64,000 bases of DNA from Acorus gramineus (GCA_030737835.1 CM060849.1:10500268-10564267), one strand, 5' to 3'. Positions 47,721 to 59,775 are shown, counted from the first letter of the stretch. Notes: generated from the sequence alone by a model not told the origin. Program-made: numbers and translations.

Positions 47721-49300
47721 GGACAGCCAGAGCGACGACTCGACCGGATGAGGGAGAGGTAGAGGGATTACTAAATTGGCACTTGATTTGGATGATTTTA
47801 CGATGGTGCCACTGTAATTCGATTGGTCTGTTGCCTCTTTGTGGGCTTTTATTTGTGATCATTCCACTATGTCGGCCCATGGACCTGACGGCCCATTCAG
47901 TGAGCTTTTTGCAGCCCTGTCTTACAGTGGGCTTTTTTTTTTAAGTTAAAATGATAAAAAAAAATTGTGCTTCTCGTATATATAATAGCGTAGTATATAT
48001 TGCATTATCATAACGTATGGGGTTACAAAATAGACTTGGTGTATCAGCGCTTTTACAGCATATACTTGGAAAGAGCGCTAATGCATTCAATTTGGTTTGT
48101 AGCCCCATACACTATGATAACTATGATAACATAGTATATACTGCGCTATCATAGTGTATGGAGTTCTATCACGGACTTATAGTGTATGACGCAAAAAATA
48201 AAATTATCATTTTTTCAACACGAAAAAAATACACTAATGTATGTTAGTACTTCATTTCATATAACAGCATGTACTTCAATCAGAGATTGCATGATAAAAA
48301 AAAAACCGTATAGACTGCAATTGAGGCTACACAATGGGTTGGTCAAGCTCTAACTGTAGCTGCATCTACAATCTACACTATTGTTTTTTTTTTTAAATCA
48401 TACACTATCTTATTGAAATACATGGTGTTATATAAAATGAAATATATATTAAAATATAATAGTGTGTTTTTTTTTTAAAAAAAAAATAAATTTATTTTTA
48501 TACTATGATAAAACCCTATTTACTGCGCTACGAAGAAATTCTATTTGAAAAAAATGAAACATACGCACTCAATATTTATATGTGTTTTTTTTATTGATAT
48601 AGAATATCTTTGAATATATACTACATTATTTGTATGACAAGATGTAAAATAGGCTGAGTGAGTGAGTAATATGAGTTGATTTGATGAGGGGTAAAAGGAA
48701 ACAAATCTTGGTAGTATATTAACAAAAAGCACACAATGTCACCAAAGATGATCATTAAAAACTATTTATTTAAAATACAATTGTACCCGTTTTTGTCCAT
48801 AAATCTTTGAAGTTTTATTGTACATAAATTACTCAAGATGATGAAGATGAAAAAATCATTAAAGGACTAACACGAAAAAAATTATAGCTTTATGCTCAAA
48901 ACACACAAAAATAAATCGTATTTAGTCTTGATCCGGTTTCCAAAAACTGAACATTTGATGACACGAGTTAATTTTTTTTATCAACAACAAGAGAACCTGC
49001 CATCTTATCATCACTTGTGAGATCGATCCAAATCAAATTGATAATTTTTTTGGTATTAAATCTCTTTTTTTTTTTCAATTGTTATTTGCTTACTTTATAC
49101 TTGGGAGGCTTTATGCTGAAAATTTTATTAAATTTTATTTGACAAAAATCAATAAATTATATAAAAATTAAATTGTAAGCCAAAATTATTAATGGCATAA
49201 ACCATTACAACGAATGGTTTAATTTGACATTGATTCTCATTCTTCTACCGAATATTAGACATCAAGCACACAATGTCACCAAGTGAAAACTTGTTTAGAA
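47721..49300. repeat. Intergenic DNA with an imperfect foldback near 47988-48152
   Basis: GCGTAGTATATATTGCATTA near 47990 is mirrored by ATAGTATATACTGCGC near 48133, and the paired words ACGTATGGGGTTACAAA and TTTGTAGCCCCATACA lie inside. The remainder is AT-rich without a recognised gene. Confidence 0.45.
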
Positions 49301-49838
49301 TAAGGCATGTCAATCGGACGGATACGGATTGGATAGACCCGTATCCGTACCGGTATCCAAATTAGATATCCAAAAAAGTATCCGTATCCGATGTCCGACG
49401 GATATTTCAAAACACATATCTGTATTCAATCCGAAAATTCGGATACGGATTCGGATAATATCTGAAATATCCGAACCAGATTAAAATATAAAGAATTTAA
49501 AAAATCTTAAGTCCTAACTTGTTTAAATAGGTATCCACCAAAGACATAAAAACACAAATCTTAATATAATTAAACAAGTATCCAACATGATTAAATAGAC
49601 TTGTGTTTTGCCCTAGATCATGAGCCATTGGATTTTCATCTAAGGGTTGAAACTAATTCTAACACATATAAATAAAATAACAGTTTGAATACTGATATTG
49701 TTCGGATCGGATATAGACTATATCCGATCCGAAAATTTTCGAATATGGATAATTTAATTCGGATACGGATATTTTCTACATTTTCAGATATAGATTCGGA
49801 TCGGATACGGATGTTTTTTCAGATAATTGATAGGTTTA
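49301..49838. mobile_element. hAT-like element rich in CGGATA motifs
   Basis: Both arms are full of GGATACGGAT / ATCCGTATCCG words around an AT-rich core. The ends TAAGGCATGTCAATCGG and the complement of TAAACCTATCAATTATC are inverted but weakly matched. The flanks GTTTAGAA and ATTTAGAG could be a degraded 8-bp duplication. Boundaries are approximate. Confidence 0.5.
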
Positions 49839-51293
49839 TTTAGAGTTTTTCATTCCTTTGTTCATTATTCTTCGTTCCTCTTTTCCATAGGTTCTAATTT
49901 TAGAAATAGATTCCCATGAATGAAAGAATTCTTCTCCTAGATCAAAGTTATCCTATTGACCATAAGATTTTTCTTGCTAATAAAGTACATTCTTTTATAA
50001 AAAATGAATTACATACTCATGTGAAATGAATGCATATATTTTTATATTTTTTATAATATAATATATACTGGGATATTTTTTGTGAGAGTTTGCTGCCATA
50101 CCTCACATAAACATCCCATGAAATACAAAACTCAAACCATTAACAAACAACTCAGATGAAAATATCCTCAGTGTTGCTTTTTTTTTTTGGTGGGTAGTAA
50201 CATGTATAGGTAGATTACAATTGTAAAGGTCATGAATCATGATGTTAGACAGATTGTTGATTCATAGAGATGTGGCAACTGTTGTTGAACAAAAAGACAT
50301 CTATTTATTCAAGTGCTCCTCGAAAATGGGGAGCCTAAATACAACGCTTACTATAATCATCTCTTGCTAATTTGACACTTAAAGCATTATATGAACAGTT
50401 CAAGTTGCTGAAATACAAGATGGCTGTTGGTGTTAGTCCATTGATTGTAGAAAGATCCAAGGCTTAAGGAGCAACTGTACTAATTGATATTTGACCATGA
50501 ATCCTTTCAAAAGAAGCAAATGCACCCAGAAAGGTTTGAAAGAAAGAACCAGCTCCGCTTGACTCGGTAGAGGTCCACTCTTGCAGTAAGAACATAGAAG
50601 AGTATGAGCAGTTCATAATCACAAACAAGAGTGAGGAAATGGGAAAGCAATTAGAACAGCATAAGAGAATCTTAAAATTTGAAAAGATCTAAAAATATGA
50701 ATAGGGAAGAGAAAAGCACAGATATTTTAAATGTCAATGTAGGTTGTATGCCTGAATCCAAAACACAAAAACTGATTGATCACTTGAGGTTCAATCATTG
50801 GCCATTTGTTAATCCACAACCGGCGTGGATGAGCCCTCACATCTGTTCACCAGATGGTCTTCCTCCAAATCTGAAAAGTGAAAAGCACTTGAAAGTCTAT
50901 CAGACCAGAAACAGATGGAGCTTCCGAAGAAGCGAAATTGCAGGAAAATGCAACGATACTGATGAAAAGCATCTCCCTCAACAGAATTAATGAAGAATAT
51001 CAGCCATCAATCAAAGAGGAATTCACAAGCTGAAAGGATTATTTTCTTGTTCTAAAAGTCACATTGATGCTTGATGTAAAACCAGGCCGAAAAACTAAAC
51101 AAAGACTCCATGTCATGGACACACTAGTTACCAAAGTATTTGAAAAAAACAAGAACATAGGGGAGCAATCCAAAAATCAATTTCAAATAGATGCGACTAA
51201 GAAAAGATGTGTGTAATACCCATTACCTGTATATGCTCATTTTGGCATGATCAAGTGAAATCATCAAAATCTTGTCAACAGACATGCAGAGAG
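49839..51293. other. Intergenic DNA with a 103-codon frame of unknown nature
   Basis: The plus-strand frame 50679-50990 has no recognised motif. The segment 50280-51000 is less AT-rich than its surroundings and could be a worn gene or transcript, but splice signals and a family match are lacking. Confidence 0.35.
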
Positions 51294-51480
51294 TTTTTTT
51301 TTTTTTCTTTTTTTCTCAGAGGGAACCCATGGCTGACCTTAAAGCTGAAAAGCCCCAGTCCCATAGAAAATTCTTTCAAATAATCGCTAACAAATAAGTA
51401 GGTAAGTCAGCCAAGAGTCAAACCAAGACCTACCCTTACGATAGGTAAGCCCTGAACCGTTATGCTTTAGCCACTGGGGA
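51294..51480 (-). mobile_element. tRNA-derived SINE candidate
   Basis: On the minus strand the element begins CCCCAGTGGCTAAAGCATAA (A-box-like) and contains GGTTTGACTC (51415-51424 on plus, a near match to the GGTTCGANTC B box). It ends in an A-rich tail seen as T runs at 51294-51315. Size and layout fit plant SINEs of about 190 bp. No clean target duplication was found. Confidence 0.6.
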
Positions 51481-51732
51481 AAAAAATAACTAAATAACAG
51501 ACCTGCAAAGTTAATCACAAACTGTTTCTAGTGAAAGATTTCTGTTCAAAGATTAGATGAAAATATCCACATCAAAAATCCAAGCAAGCATTCCCTGTGT
51601 CAAAATCTCAATCCAAAAATAAACATCATACAAGCGCATAATATTATACCAAACTCCAGAGTCTATATGATAATAATATAAGAATAACAATGAAACTAAG
51701 ATGGTTCTAAATTGCAAAGGCCAAAAGAGACT
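51481..51732 (-). other. Probable 3' untranslated region of the heat stress factor gene
   Basis: Lies directly after the HSF stop codon on the minus strand; non-coding. Confidence 0.4.
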
Positions 51733-53996
51733 TTAAGGCTCCTCGCTGCTTGCATTGTTGTCTGCCAGAGATTCAGCTTTACTTTGAAAACAATCGCCCA
51801 CCCACTCATCTATCTTCAGAATTTCCTCCGCTGATGGTGACCCAAAGTCCCATAGCGCGGAAGATCCAGATGCAATATCCAGTTCTTGAGAAATATTTCC
51901 CCAAACATTATCATCATAAATAGGACTGGAATAGCCTTCACCAGTAATGAAGCCCATCATATCTGAGACATTCTTCTCAGAAGACAATCCATCTGGGAAA
52001 TGAACAAAATTTTCAGCATTACTTGAGGCACCCACATCCTTCCCTGTGAAGAGTGCATCTTCTGATCCCAGAAACATGGGTCCAGCTTTAATATCTTCAG
52101 TTTGTGTTTGCACGGCTAATTCAAGTTCACTCATATCTGATTCCACCTCACTTAATACAAGTGAAGTAGAAGAATCAGAAGTTTCGACATCATATTTCAC
52201 TATTTTCCCTTCTAAGGAGGCAATGGAGTCAGAAGTTTCGACATCATATTTCACTAATTTCCCTTCTAAGGAGGCAATGGAGTCACCTCGTTCGACTTGC
52301 TTGTGCTTTGAAAATCTCCTTTTAGGTTGCGGTGGAGCAATCTCCCACTGCCCCTTCTGTTGCCTGAGGTGACTCAGAAAAGCTGTGTTTTGAAGCAACT
52401 TAGCCATGAAAGTAACTGTCTGCTTCTGCCTCCGCTCCGCTGATTGCATCCGCCTGTTCAGTGAGTCCACCAGTTGGACACTCTCAAGGTGTTCCTTGTT
52501 CAACTTTATGAGTTCCTCCATCAGAAATGTTTTTTCTCTCCTTAAGTCCTCTATCTCCCCTTCAAGTCTAAGCTTTCCTCCCGAATTTGTGGGGAGGCTG
52601 ACATTGGTTGTCATTGGTTGGATTTGTGAGGACCTCCGCCTGTGTATTTTTTTCAGCAAATTCTTTTTCCCTCTTAAGAAATCTTCATTGGCAAATTCCC
52701 ACCGGTCAGCATCAATTTTGCGAAAACCCTAAATATGAAGAGTGAAATGATAGAAAAATGGAATTACTAGAAGTCTTGGAAAAAAAAAACATAGCATTGG
52801 ATGTAGACATCATAAAGAGGTAAGAGCTTGTACTAATAATGAGAAGCTAAATTTAATAAGATAAGCGAATTGAAAATACCCTTTCATGCTACCAGTAAAA
52901 AGACAGCATGAATGGCTGAGAGACTCAATGTTCCTTCCCATAGTACAAATCAAACTAGAATTATGTCATGTGGAACCGGAAAAAGTCAGCTAATCTCATG
53001 TAAATAAAGATTAATTTTTATATTAAACAATATCTCATTTAAGGACTAGATCGCAAGGGGAAACCAAAAAGATCCACATTTTTCCAAGGCATTTCTATAA
53101 TGAGTGCAAGAAATACGAGAAGGGGACATGTATAAAACCAACAAGCAATGAATGCAACATGAAAATTCTATAAAACACATGTAATTTATCAGCTAGAATA
53201 TAAACTTCTACCAATGACAAACTAATATATCTCGCATGCTTAATATGGTTATGACAACTATGATTAAAAACAACACAACTGCAGTTGTCAACATAATCAA
53301 TTAACAAATTTGAAATCCAAAACACAATGCACAATAAAGTAATAACCTTAAGAGTATACTTACATGCTCGAATCATCTCCACAGCCATCGCATGCTATAA
53401 ACAATGCTACAACTGCATTAGATTCTGATATCATATAATCCCAATTTCATGGATTCCCCACAGACAGAACAAGAAGGACAAACCAAATTATACAACTCAA
53501 TCGCAACATATACATAAAGAATATGACACAAGTCTACTTAAATTTACATACCCAATAACAAAAAAAAAAAAAACAATTTTTTTTTTTACATACAGAGCTC
53601 GACAGGCAATCCGGGCTGGTTTAATGAAATACCCACATAAGTGTTCAGTTGCCTGACAAAGCTGGAGAAGTTGCCGTGCTTGAAATGGCGGGGAAGGACC
53701 GCCTTCGAGAACTCGATTGGGTCCCAGACGACGAAGCTCTCCCCCGATTGGCCCCACGAGACCACCCGATCGACGGACGAGTCACCGACGATGTCGTAGA
53801 GCTTCGACAGGAACGGCGGGATCGGTACCCCCTTCAGGACCTCCAAGGGCCAAGGAGGGCGATCACCATCCACATAAAGATCGGAACTTTCGCCATGAGA
53901 GCTCTTCGGGAGCTCAATGGGTACTGGTTTATCCGATAAAACGTCGAGGATGGCGAGATCTTGTGATAGATCCATTGATGGGGGTTTGAGTGACAT
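51733..53996 (-). CDS. HSFA3: Heat stress transcription factor, class A (HsfA3-like), two exons
   Basis: Minus-strand exons 53996-53637 and 52728-51733 join in phase 0 at the classic HSF site inside the DNA-binding domain (RQLNTY|GFRKID), giving 451 residues. The DNA-binding domain runs from [11 protein letters not shown] through [20 protein letters not shown] and NNFSS-type [11 protein letters not shown] to [10 protein letters not shown] coiled-coil oligomerization region follows ([19 protein letters not shown]), then a basic nuclear signal (PKRRFSKHK). The C terminus has acidic-aromatic activator-like patches ([33 protein letters not shown]). [16 protein letters not shown] before the domain resembles HsfA3. 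It acts in the nucleus on heat shock elements. An 18-residue unit is tandemly duplicated (52177-52284). A TATAAATA at 54021-54028 lies so close that the second Met (53975) may be the true start. Confidence 0.9.
52177..52284 (-). repeat. In-frame tandem duplication (2 x 54 bp) inside HSFA3
   Basis: Units 52177-52230 and 52231-52284 are almost identical and encode two copies of an 18-residue segment ([10 protein letters not shown] plus the VKYDVET stretch), differing in one residue (L/I). Confidence 0.9.
52729..53636 (-). other. Intron of the heat stress factor gene
   Basis: A 908-bp intron (TAT|GTGGGT donor, TTTAG|GGTTTT acceptor) at the position conserved in plant HSF genes. No nested element was recognised. 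Confidence 0.85.
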
Positions 53997-54020
53997 GAGG
54001 GGGAGTCGGGGATGGATGGG

Positions 54021-54028
54021 TATTTATA
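54021..54028 (-). promoter_or_regulatory. TATA box candidate of the heat stress factor gene
   Basis: TATAAATA on the minus strand, 25 bases before the first ATG (53996) and 46 before the second in-frame ATG (53975). With a usual 25-35 base spacing, transcription would begin at or just after the first ATG. Confidence 0.45.
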
Positions 54029-54346
54029 GGGTTGGGTATTGGGTCCCATTGGGAGATATTTTTCTGGGTTTGGGTTTTCTTCGAAAGGAAGAATCAATGG
54101 CGGTTCGGATTTTGAAATTTTTTTTTTTTTTTTAATTTGTGATTTACAGAGGCGGTGGGTTGAGGTGGAGGTGGAGGTGAAGGGAAACACGTGTCCACAA
54201 ATCCGTGTCCGTCATTTAAATCATGAATTATTTATTTTTTGTTTGGAAAAATAAAAGATTTGGAAATCTCTGGATTGCCTTGCCAGAGATATTGGATACA
54301 GTACTTATCAATATACAGTCAGAGAGATTGAAAAGAATTTACTCCC

Positions 54347-55202
54347 GGGTGCGTCTATCCTGATCAAGTCTTTTTCTTACCCTACCAATAAAAAAAAAAT
54401 GATATTTTTTCTATTCCCACCGATCCGGCTAAGTCGATCAAACTTGGTTGTTATTTTAAGTTTTCAACGATCGAACTTGGTCGTCATTTCATATTTTGGG
54501 TGACCTTGATCACCATTTCAGGTTTCGAACAACCGAACTTGGTCGAACAGAATTTGTAATAAAATTTTTAATTTTTTTTCTTGAAAACTTAATCCGATAA
54601 CGTGTATCCTGCTTGGATCTTTTATGTCACTCCAAGTCTAAGTTGTAATGTAAAGAGAATCAATTATTATTCTTAAATGTAGAACATAAGAACAATTTTT
54701 TTACATAAGTGACGAACAAATTTTTAAAAGTTAAATATAAAATGTGTTTGGATCAACTGGTAGGTTTTTTTGTTTTTAAACAAAGAATCCGCTTAACTAC
54801 GAATTCAAATGAAGCTTAAAAATAATATATATTTGTCTAATAAGATATTTTTCCATAAAAATTTGAATTAATTGAAAGTATACTTACTTACATTTTTTCA
54901 GTCCCTTAGCTGTTATTTGGATAAAAGAATAAATGTAGAATATGATGGATAAACCCAAAAATTTATTTGTTTACAAAGAACATGTAAATATAATTATGGA
55001 CTCTGTTTGACTAATTTCAGTCGCCTAAAACCTGAAATGACGACCAATTTCGGTCGCCCAAAATCTGAAATGATGACTAAGTTCAGTCGTCCAAAACCTG
55101 AAATGGTGACCAAATTCAGTCGACCTGGATTGGTGCAAACAGTCAAACCCCGTTTTTTTTTATGGTGGGTTAAGTGAAACGTTTGGTGGGGATAACCGCG
55201 CC
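54347..55202. mobile_element. Mutator-like element with GGTCG repeats, copy C
   Basis: The 856-bp element starts GGGTGCGTCTATCC and ends GGGGATAACCGCGCC. TTTACTCCC (54338-54346) and TTTACTCAC (55203-55211) are a 9-bp duplication with one mismatch. The subterminal GGTCG arrays (54430-54550 and 55015-55125) are more worn than in copies A and B. It is inverted relative to copy B. The core shares the TTTGAATTAATTGAAAGTAT region with the others. Confidence 0.85.
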
Positions 55203-55300
55203 TTTACTCACATGTTTGTGATATAAGATCTGAGGGTGACATTGAACTCTCATTGGATACTTATAAGATATGATCAATCCAATACTGAGAGGATCTGACC

Positions 55301-56580
55301 TAGGGGTGGCCATGGGCGGAGTTTTATTTCGGGAGCCAGGCTTTTTTTTTTGACCGGCCTCCAACCGGCTTGAGGGGTTTCGGTCCTGAGCTAGGGTCGG
55401 GCCTAAAGTCCAAAATCAGGCCTGTGCCTGCTCATAGGCCAACTCGGACGGGTCAAATTCGGGCCGGGCTTAAGGTCCAAGTCGGGCTTTGTGGCCCGAA
55501 CCATTTTTTTGTTTTTTATTTGTCCTTCTGTTTTAGTTTAAATTACTTAAGGTAGCGTTTGGTAACGCGATTGCAAAACTGATTTTCTGCTATCTCTGGG
55601 TTTAAAACTCATTCTGCAAGAAGTTACTTCCCCCTAGCTTTCTCAAATCGCAGTTTTTGGACATTATTTGCCTGAAATCTGTTTGCAAGAAGCTGCGATT
55701 GTAAAATTGTTTGGTTGCACGATTGCAGAACCAACTTCCTGCAAAATCAAAAACTGCGTAATCGTGCAACCAAACGCTACATTTAAGTTTAAAATTAAAA
55801 CAAACAACAAAGCAAATGAAAAAATTGAATAAATTGAATTAGAAAAACTTTAGATAGTGAAATTATTTGAATTGAATATTAATGTAATTTTACAATAATT
55901 GCATATTACAATTTACAAGTTTACAACAAAAAACGTTTGAACATTAATATAACTTCACAATAATTGCATATTCCACCGGAATTGCTCTCTGGGAACGATC
56001 CCCGTTCAAATAGGGCTCAGATCCCCCCAGAAGTTCTCTCTGGTAACGAATCCCGTTTAGAGAGCATTTCTGGGGGATCTGAGCCCCGTTCGAACAGTGT
56101 TCGAATGAGTTCAGATGTTCCTTTCAAAAATGCTATTGACAAACCTATATTGCATTCAGCAGTGACACAAGTCACAAACCATTTATTAAAACACTCACAC
56201 AACATGTCATTATATTAAAACTAATCAACTCATATTTCCATACATTCAAACAACTCATAATTCCATACATCAAATAAAGTGACCCATAGTTTCATATATT
56301 ATAACAATCCATAATTCCATACATTAAAACCAAACAACCCACAGTTTCATACAAAATGTGTAAACATGATTTAGAACATTCCAAGATAATAAAAAAAACC
56401 TTTAGAGTTAGAGCCCATGGCCCTAGCTGGGCCTATGGGAGGGCTTTACGGAGTGCCCTGGGACCGTGCTTGGGGTTTTTCCCCAAGGCCTAGGCCCGGC
56501 CCTATGGAGGGCTCGGGCCAGGCTTTGGCCCAAAAATTTTCGGGCTAGGTCGGGGCTCGGGGGCCGTTTGGCCACCCCTG
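55301..56580. mobile_element. hAT-like element with GGGCC-rich arms, containing a nested MITE
   Basis: The ends TAGGGGTGGCCATGGGC and the complement of CAGGGGTGGCCAAACGGC are inverted. The flanks ATCTGACC (55293-55300) and ATCCGCCC (56581-56588) could be an 8-bp duplication with two mismatches. Both arms are full of GGGCC/GGCCC words. The core holds a Tourist-like MITE (55550-55782). No transposase gene was recognised; an 84-codon frame (55964-56218) lacks a known motif. Confidence 0.65.
55550..55782. mobile_element. Tourist-like MITE nested in a hAT-like element
   Basis: The ends AGGTAGCGTTTGGTAACG and the complement of ATGTAGCGTTTGGTTGCA are inverted and flanked by TTA (55547-55549 and 55783-55785). 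It shares its interior with the MITEs at 4337-4539 and 11178-11995. Confidence 0.75.
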
Positions 56581-56973
56581 ATCCGCCCTCATCATGACAT
56601 GTCTACTACAGTCAATCCTTTTATCATTAATGATCCAACATAAACTAGAGATGCGTTGCAATGGATTCATGTAGATTTTGCCAAATTTATGTGAGATCTG
56701 GGCCATGGGAGGGCTTTCCAGGGTGCCCTGGGCTCAACTCCGAGCCGTGCTTGGGGTTTTTCCCCAAGGCCTAGGCCCGGCCCTATGGAGGGCTCGGGCC
56801 AGGCTTTGGCCTGAAAATTTTTGGGCTAGGTCGGGGCTCGGGGGCCGTTTGGCCACCCCTGATCCGCCCTCATCATGACATGTCTACTATAGTCAATCTT
56901 TTTATCATTAATGATCCAACATAAACTAGAGATGCGTTGATTCATGCAGATTTTGCCAAATTTATGTGAGATC
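56430..56973. repeat. Tandem duplication, period about 270 bp, covering a hAT end and its flank
   Basis: Unit 1 (about 56430-56698) and unit 2 (about 56700-56973) both run from ATGGGAGGGCTTT through GGTTTTTCCCCAAGGCCTAG and the hAT end to TTTATGTGAGATC. Unit 2 has a 13-base insertion (near 56731) and lacks CAATG near 56940. Because the flank outside the hAT end is included, the duplication came after the transposon insertion. Confidence 0.85.
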
Positions 56974-59094
56974 AATAAAATAAAAATATATAAAAAACCA
57001 CATTTGAAATAGGTTGCGGAACAATGATGAAGCTCTCGTTCTACTATTAATCACATCTTTATCTTTATTGTGAAAGATGAGCATTGATACTTTCCACCAC
57101 AGGATGTTCACAAAAAACAATTCAGTAGAGTACAAAAAGTCCATTTTATAAATTCTAAAACTTTTTCTCAACTATCAATGTGGGACTAATAAATAGCATC
57201 ACTTTTTATCCTCCTATAAAAACCACTCAAACCGAACTTTTTATAGCTCCATACACTACAATAGTGAGGTACACAAATTTTATAGTAGATGAGACTACAA
57301 TTTTTGTTATTTTTTTAAATAAAAAAATACACTAGTATATTTTAATATATATTTCAATTCATAGAACAATATGTGCTTCAATGAATAAGTATACATATAT
57401 ATATTTTGGAAAATATTAGGACAATCCAACAGAAAGTCCCATGAATAGTCTCAACATTTTTAAAAATATTAAACATCGTCTAATGAGGTATATGTTTTAA
57501 TGCAAAATGTGTATCATCCCATTTTGAATTGAATGAGAGCTCATTTAAAAAAAAATGTAAATTTTTTCTTTTATCAAAATGTATACCTCGTTGAGTGGCT
57601 AATAAGGTAAATGAGACTATATTTTGGACTATAAATATGACAACATGTAATAACGCGATTTTTATTTATAGAAAAAGAAAATCGATGAGAATTGCATATG
57701 GGGCTAGATATTATTTTGTTACATGGTACATTTAAAAAACTTTATTTCTTAAGCCAGAATATAATATACAATAATGATTTTTGGGCCCCAATTGCTAGAC
57801 CCCATCCAAGCCTCATGAGGTGGCAAGTTTGAATTACCCATATTACACCCCCCAACTAATCGGATCGAGCTTTCTATAACCACTCCCATTAATCCCGAGG
57901 TGGTTATGATTTGAGAGATTCTTTTCCTTTTGAAGATATCAATTCAATTGGATGACAAAAAAAATCACGATTTACTATTTCTTGATACAGAATGGTCGGT
58001 TAAAACAAAAACAAATATCAATTTCATTTTTTGATTCAGATTTGTTCGATGGAGAAGAGAAGAATGACATGATTTTTTTTTGTGCGAACTGATTGTGGTG
58101 CAAACAATAGTGATCCATCCAGGTTAGGCTTTTTTGGACCCCGAAAAAAATCACGATTTACAATTTTTAGTTTCAAATTGATCGATGGAACTAAAAACAA
58201 ATATCGAATTCAAATATATATATATCTGAATTTGATATTTGTTTTAGATTTTCAGATACATGTATCTGAATGCTGTATTCGTTATATCATTTATTTTTCA
58301 GATTTAAAAAATGAACAACGTGCATAAGAAAACCTAAAACAAATTAACAATGGCAAATATTTTTTTCTCAAATCTAGATACACCAGAAAACCTAAATACA
58401 CTGGAAAACTTTAAAACAAATGAACAATGTCAAATATTATTTTTCTTACACCTAGATAAACAAATAATCATTTTAGACTTAGATACATGTATCTGAAACA
58501 CATATTCTTTAAATGGATTTCAGATAAACTCATATGAACGGATGAACAATGTGTGGAAGGGAACTTTGAAGATTGAAACGTTTCATGTTTAATTTTTTAA
58601 ATAAGTGATTTCATTTTTCAAGAAGTGCAAAAGTGTCTTCTAATGGTCCTGTTTATGTCGCAAAAAAAAAAAAAAAAAAAAAACGAGGAGGTTTCATTGC
58701 GGGAAGAAATCTTTTTTTTTTTCTTTGCCATTGTTTATGATTGTTTGGGGATGAAAATCAGATGATATGAACTCTTGATCACCGGAATTTTTTTCTTTTT
58801 TTCGTTCGTCTGGATTCGCCCAATTCGGAAACCCTAGGTCATAAATTTTTTTTTGAAATTTGTTCAGTCGGGGAAGTTTCAATGACATCGCGTTTTTAGG
58901 GATTTCGTTACGAGGAATTAATGATGGTATAATTAGTTGAAACCAATTTTTAAAAACCTTTGAATGGTAGTAATGTCATTGCCTTTTTTATTGTTTGAAA
59001 AAGTCAAACAGAGAACCAATAGGAGAATGCCACCTATTGGGGCTCATCAATGGGGCTTAATTTCTGGGATCCAGGTTGCAGCACTGGATAATAT
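56974..59094. other. AT-rich intergenic DNA, no gene
   Basis: Short chance frames only. Around 58200-58510 the words TGTATCTGAA and TTCAGATACA recur, suggesting a degraded palindromic repeat. Near 57790-57900 a AGGTGGCAAGTTTGAATTACC word could be a worn SINE B box; neither is certain. Confidence 0.35.
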
Positions 59095-59775
59095 ATCACT
59101 ATTAAGATAAGAGAAAGAACTGTAACCAAAATGTTCTGGGTGCGTTGGCGGCCCATGGAGACTACTAATTGTGCACTTTGCCATGGGGAGAAGGAGACCA
59201 TTGAGCATTTGTTTTGCCATTGCCCAGTGACGTCCAAACTTTGGGCTTTGCTTGCAGACGCCTCCGGTAAACCATTGTGGTTTAGTTCACTTGAGGAACT
59301 ATGGGAGGCTGCGTGTCGCATGAGAAAGAAGAAAGATCGGAGCAAAGCGGGGCGGGTGTGGCTCTCGGTTATTCCGGTGGGAGCATGGGCGATATGGAGT
59401 TCGAGAAATATTGTTATCTTAAAGGGAAGGGCCTTCTATTTTGAGAACTTGTAGGAGACGACGATCCAAAGCATGAGAGACTAGGGCACTTGCGTGGGTG
59501 GGGTCTCGAGCATTCACATAGATGAAACTACATTTCGTATCACTGAGTAGTTGGGTCCTACGGGGAAGGTCGAAGTCTTTTCTACCTACCCTTGATGAGT
59601 ATAATTGGGTTTTACAGGTTGCATTTTTTGGCACCATGAGTGTGTGTATTTTTCTTTTATTTTTGCTTTATTTTCTTATCTTTCTACTCTTCTCATCCCA
59701 CTCAGTCATGTTTTTTTCTTATTATAGGAATAGAAAATGACTACATTTTCCTCAAAAAAAAAAAAAAAAAAAAAA
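59095..59775 (+). mobile_element. 5'-truncated LINE, zinc-binding tail and poly(A)
   Basis: The open frame 59131-59454 reads TTNCALCHGEKETIEHLFCH, then VTSKLW and WLSVIPVGAWAIWSSRN, the reverse-transcriptase zinc-binding tail of plant LINE ORF2. A 3' region follows, ending in 21 consecutive A residues (59755-59775). Only the last few hundred bases of the element were inserted, as is usual for LINE retrotransposition. A target duplication could not be identified. Confidence 0.8.

Noticed and set aside
50679..50990. 103-codon plus-strand frame
   Set aside because: Possible worn gene, but nothing in the translation matches a family and upstream frames are closed.
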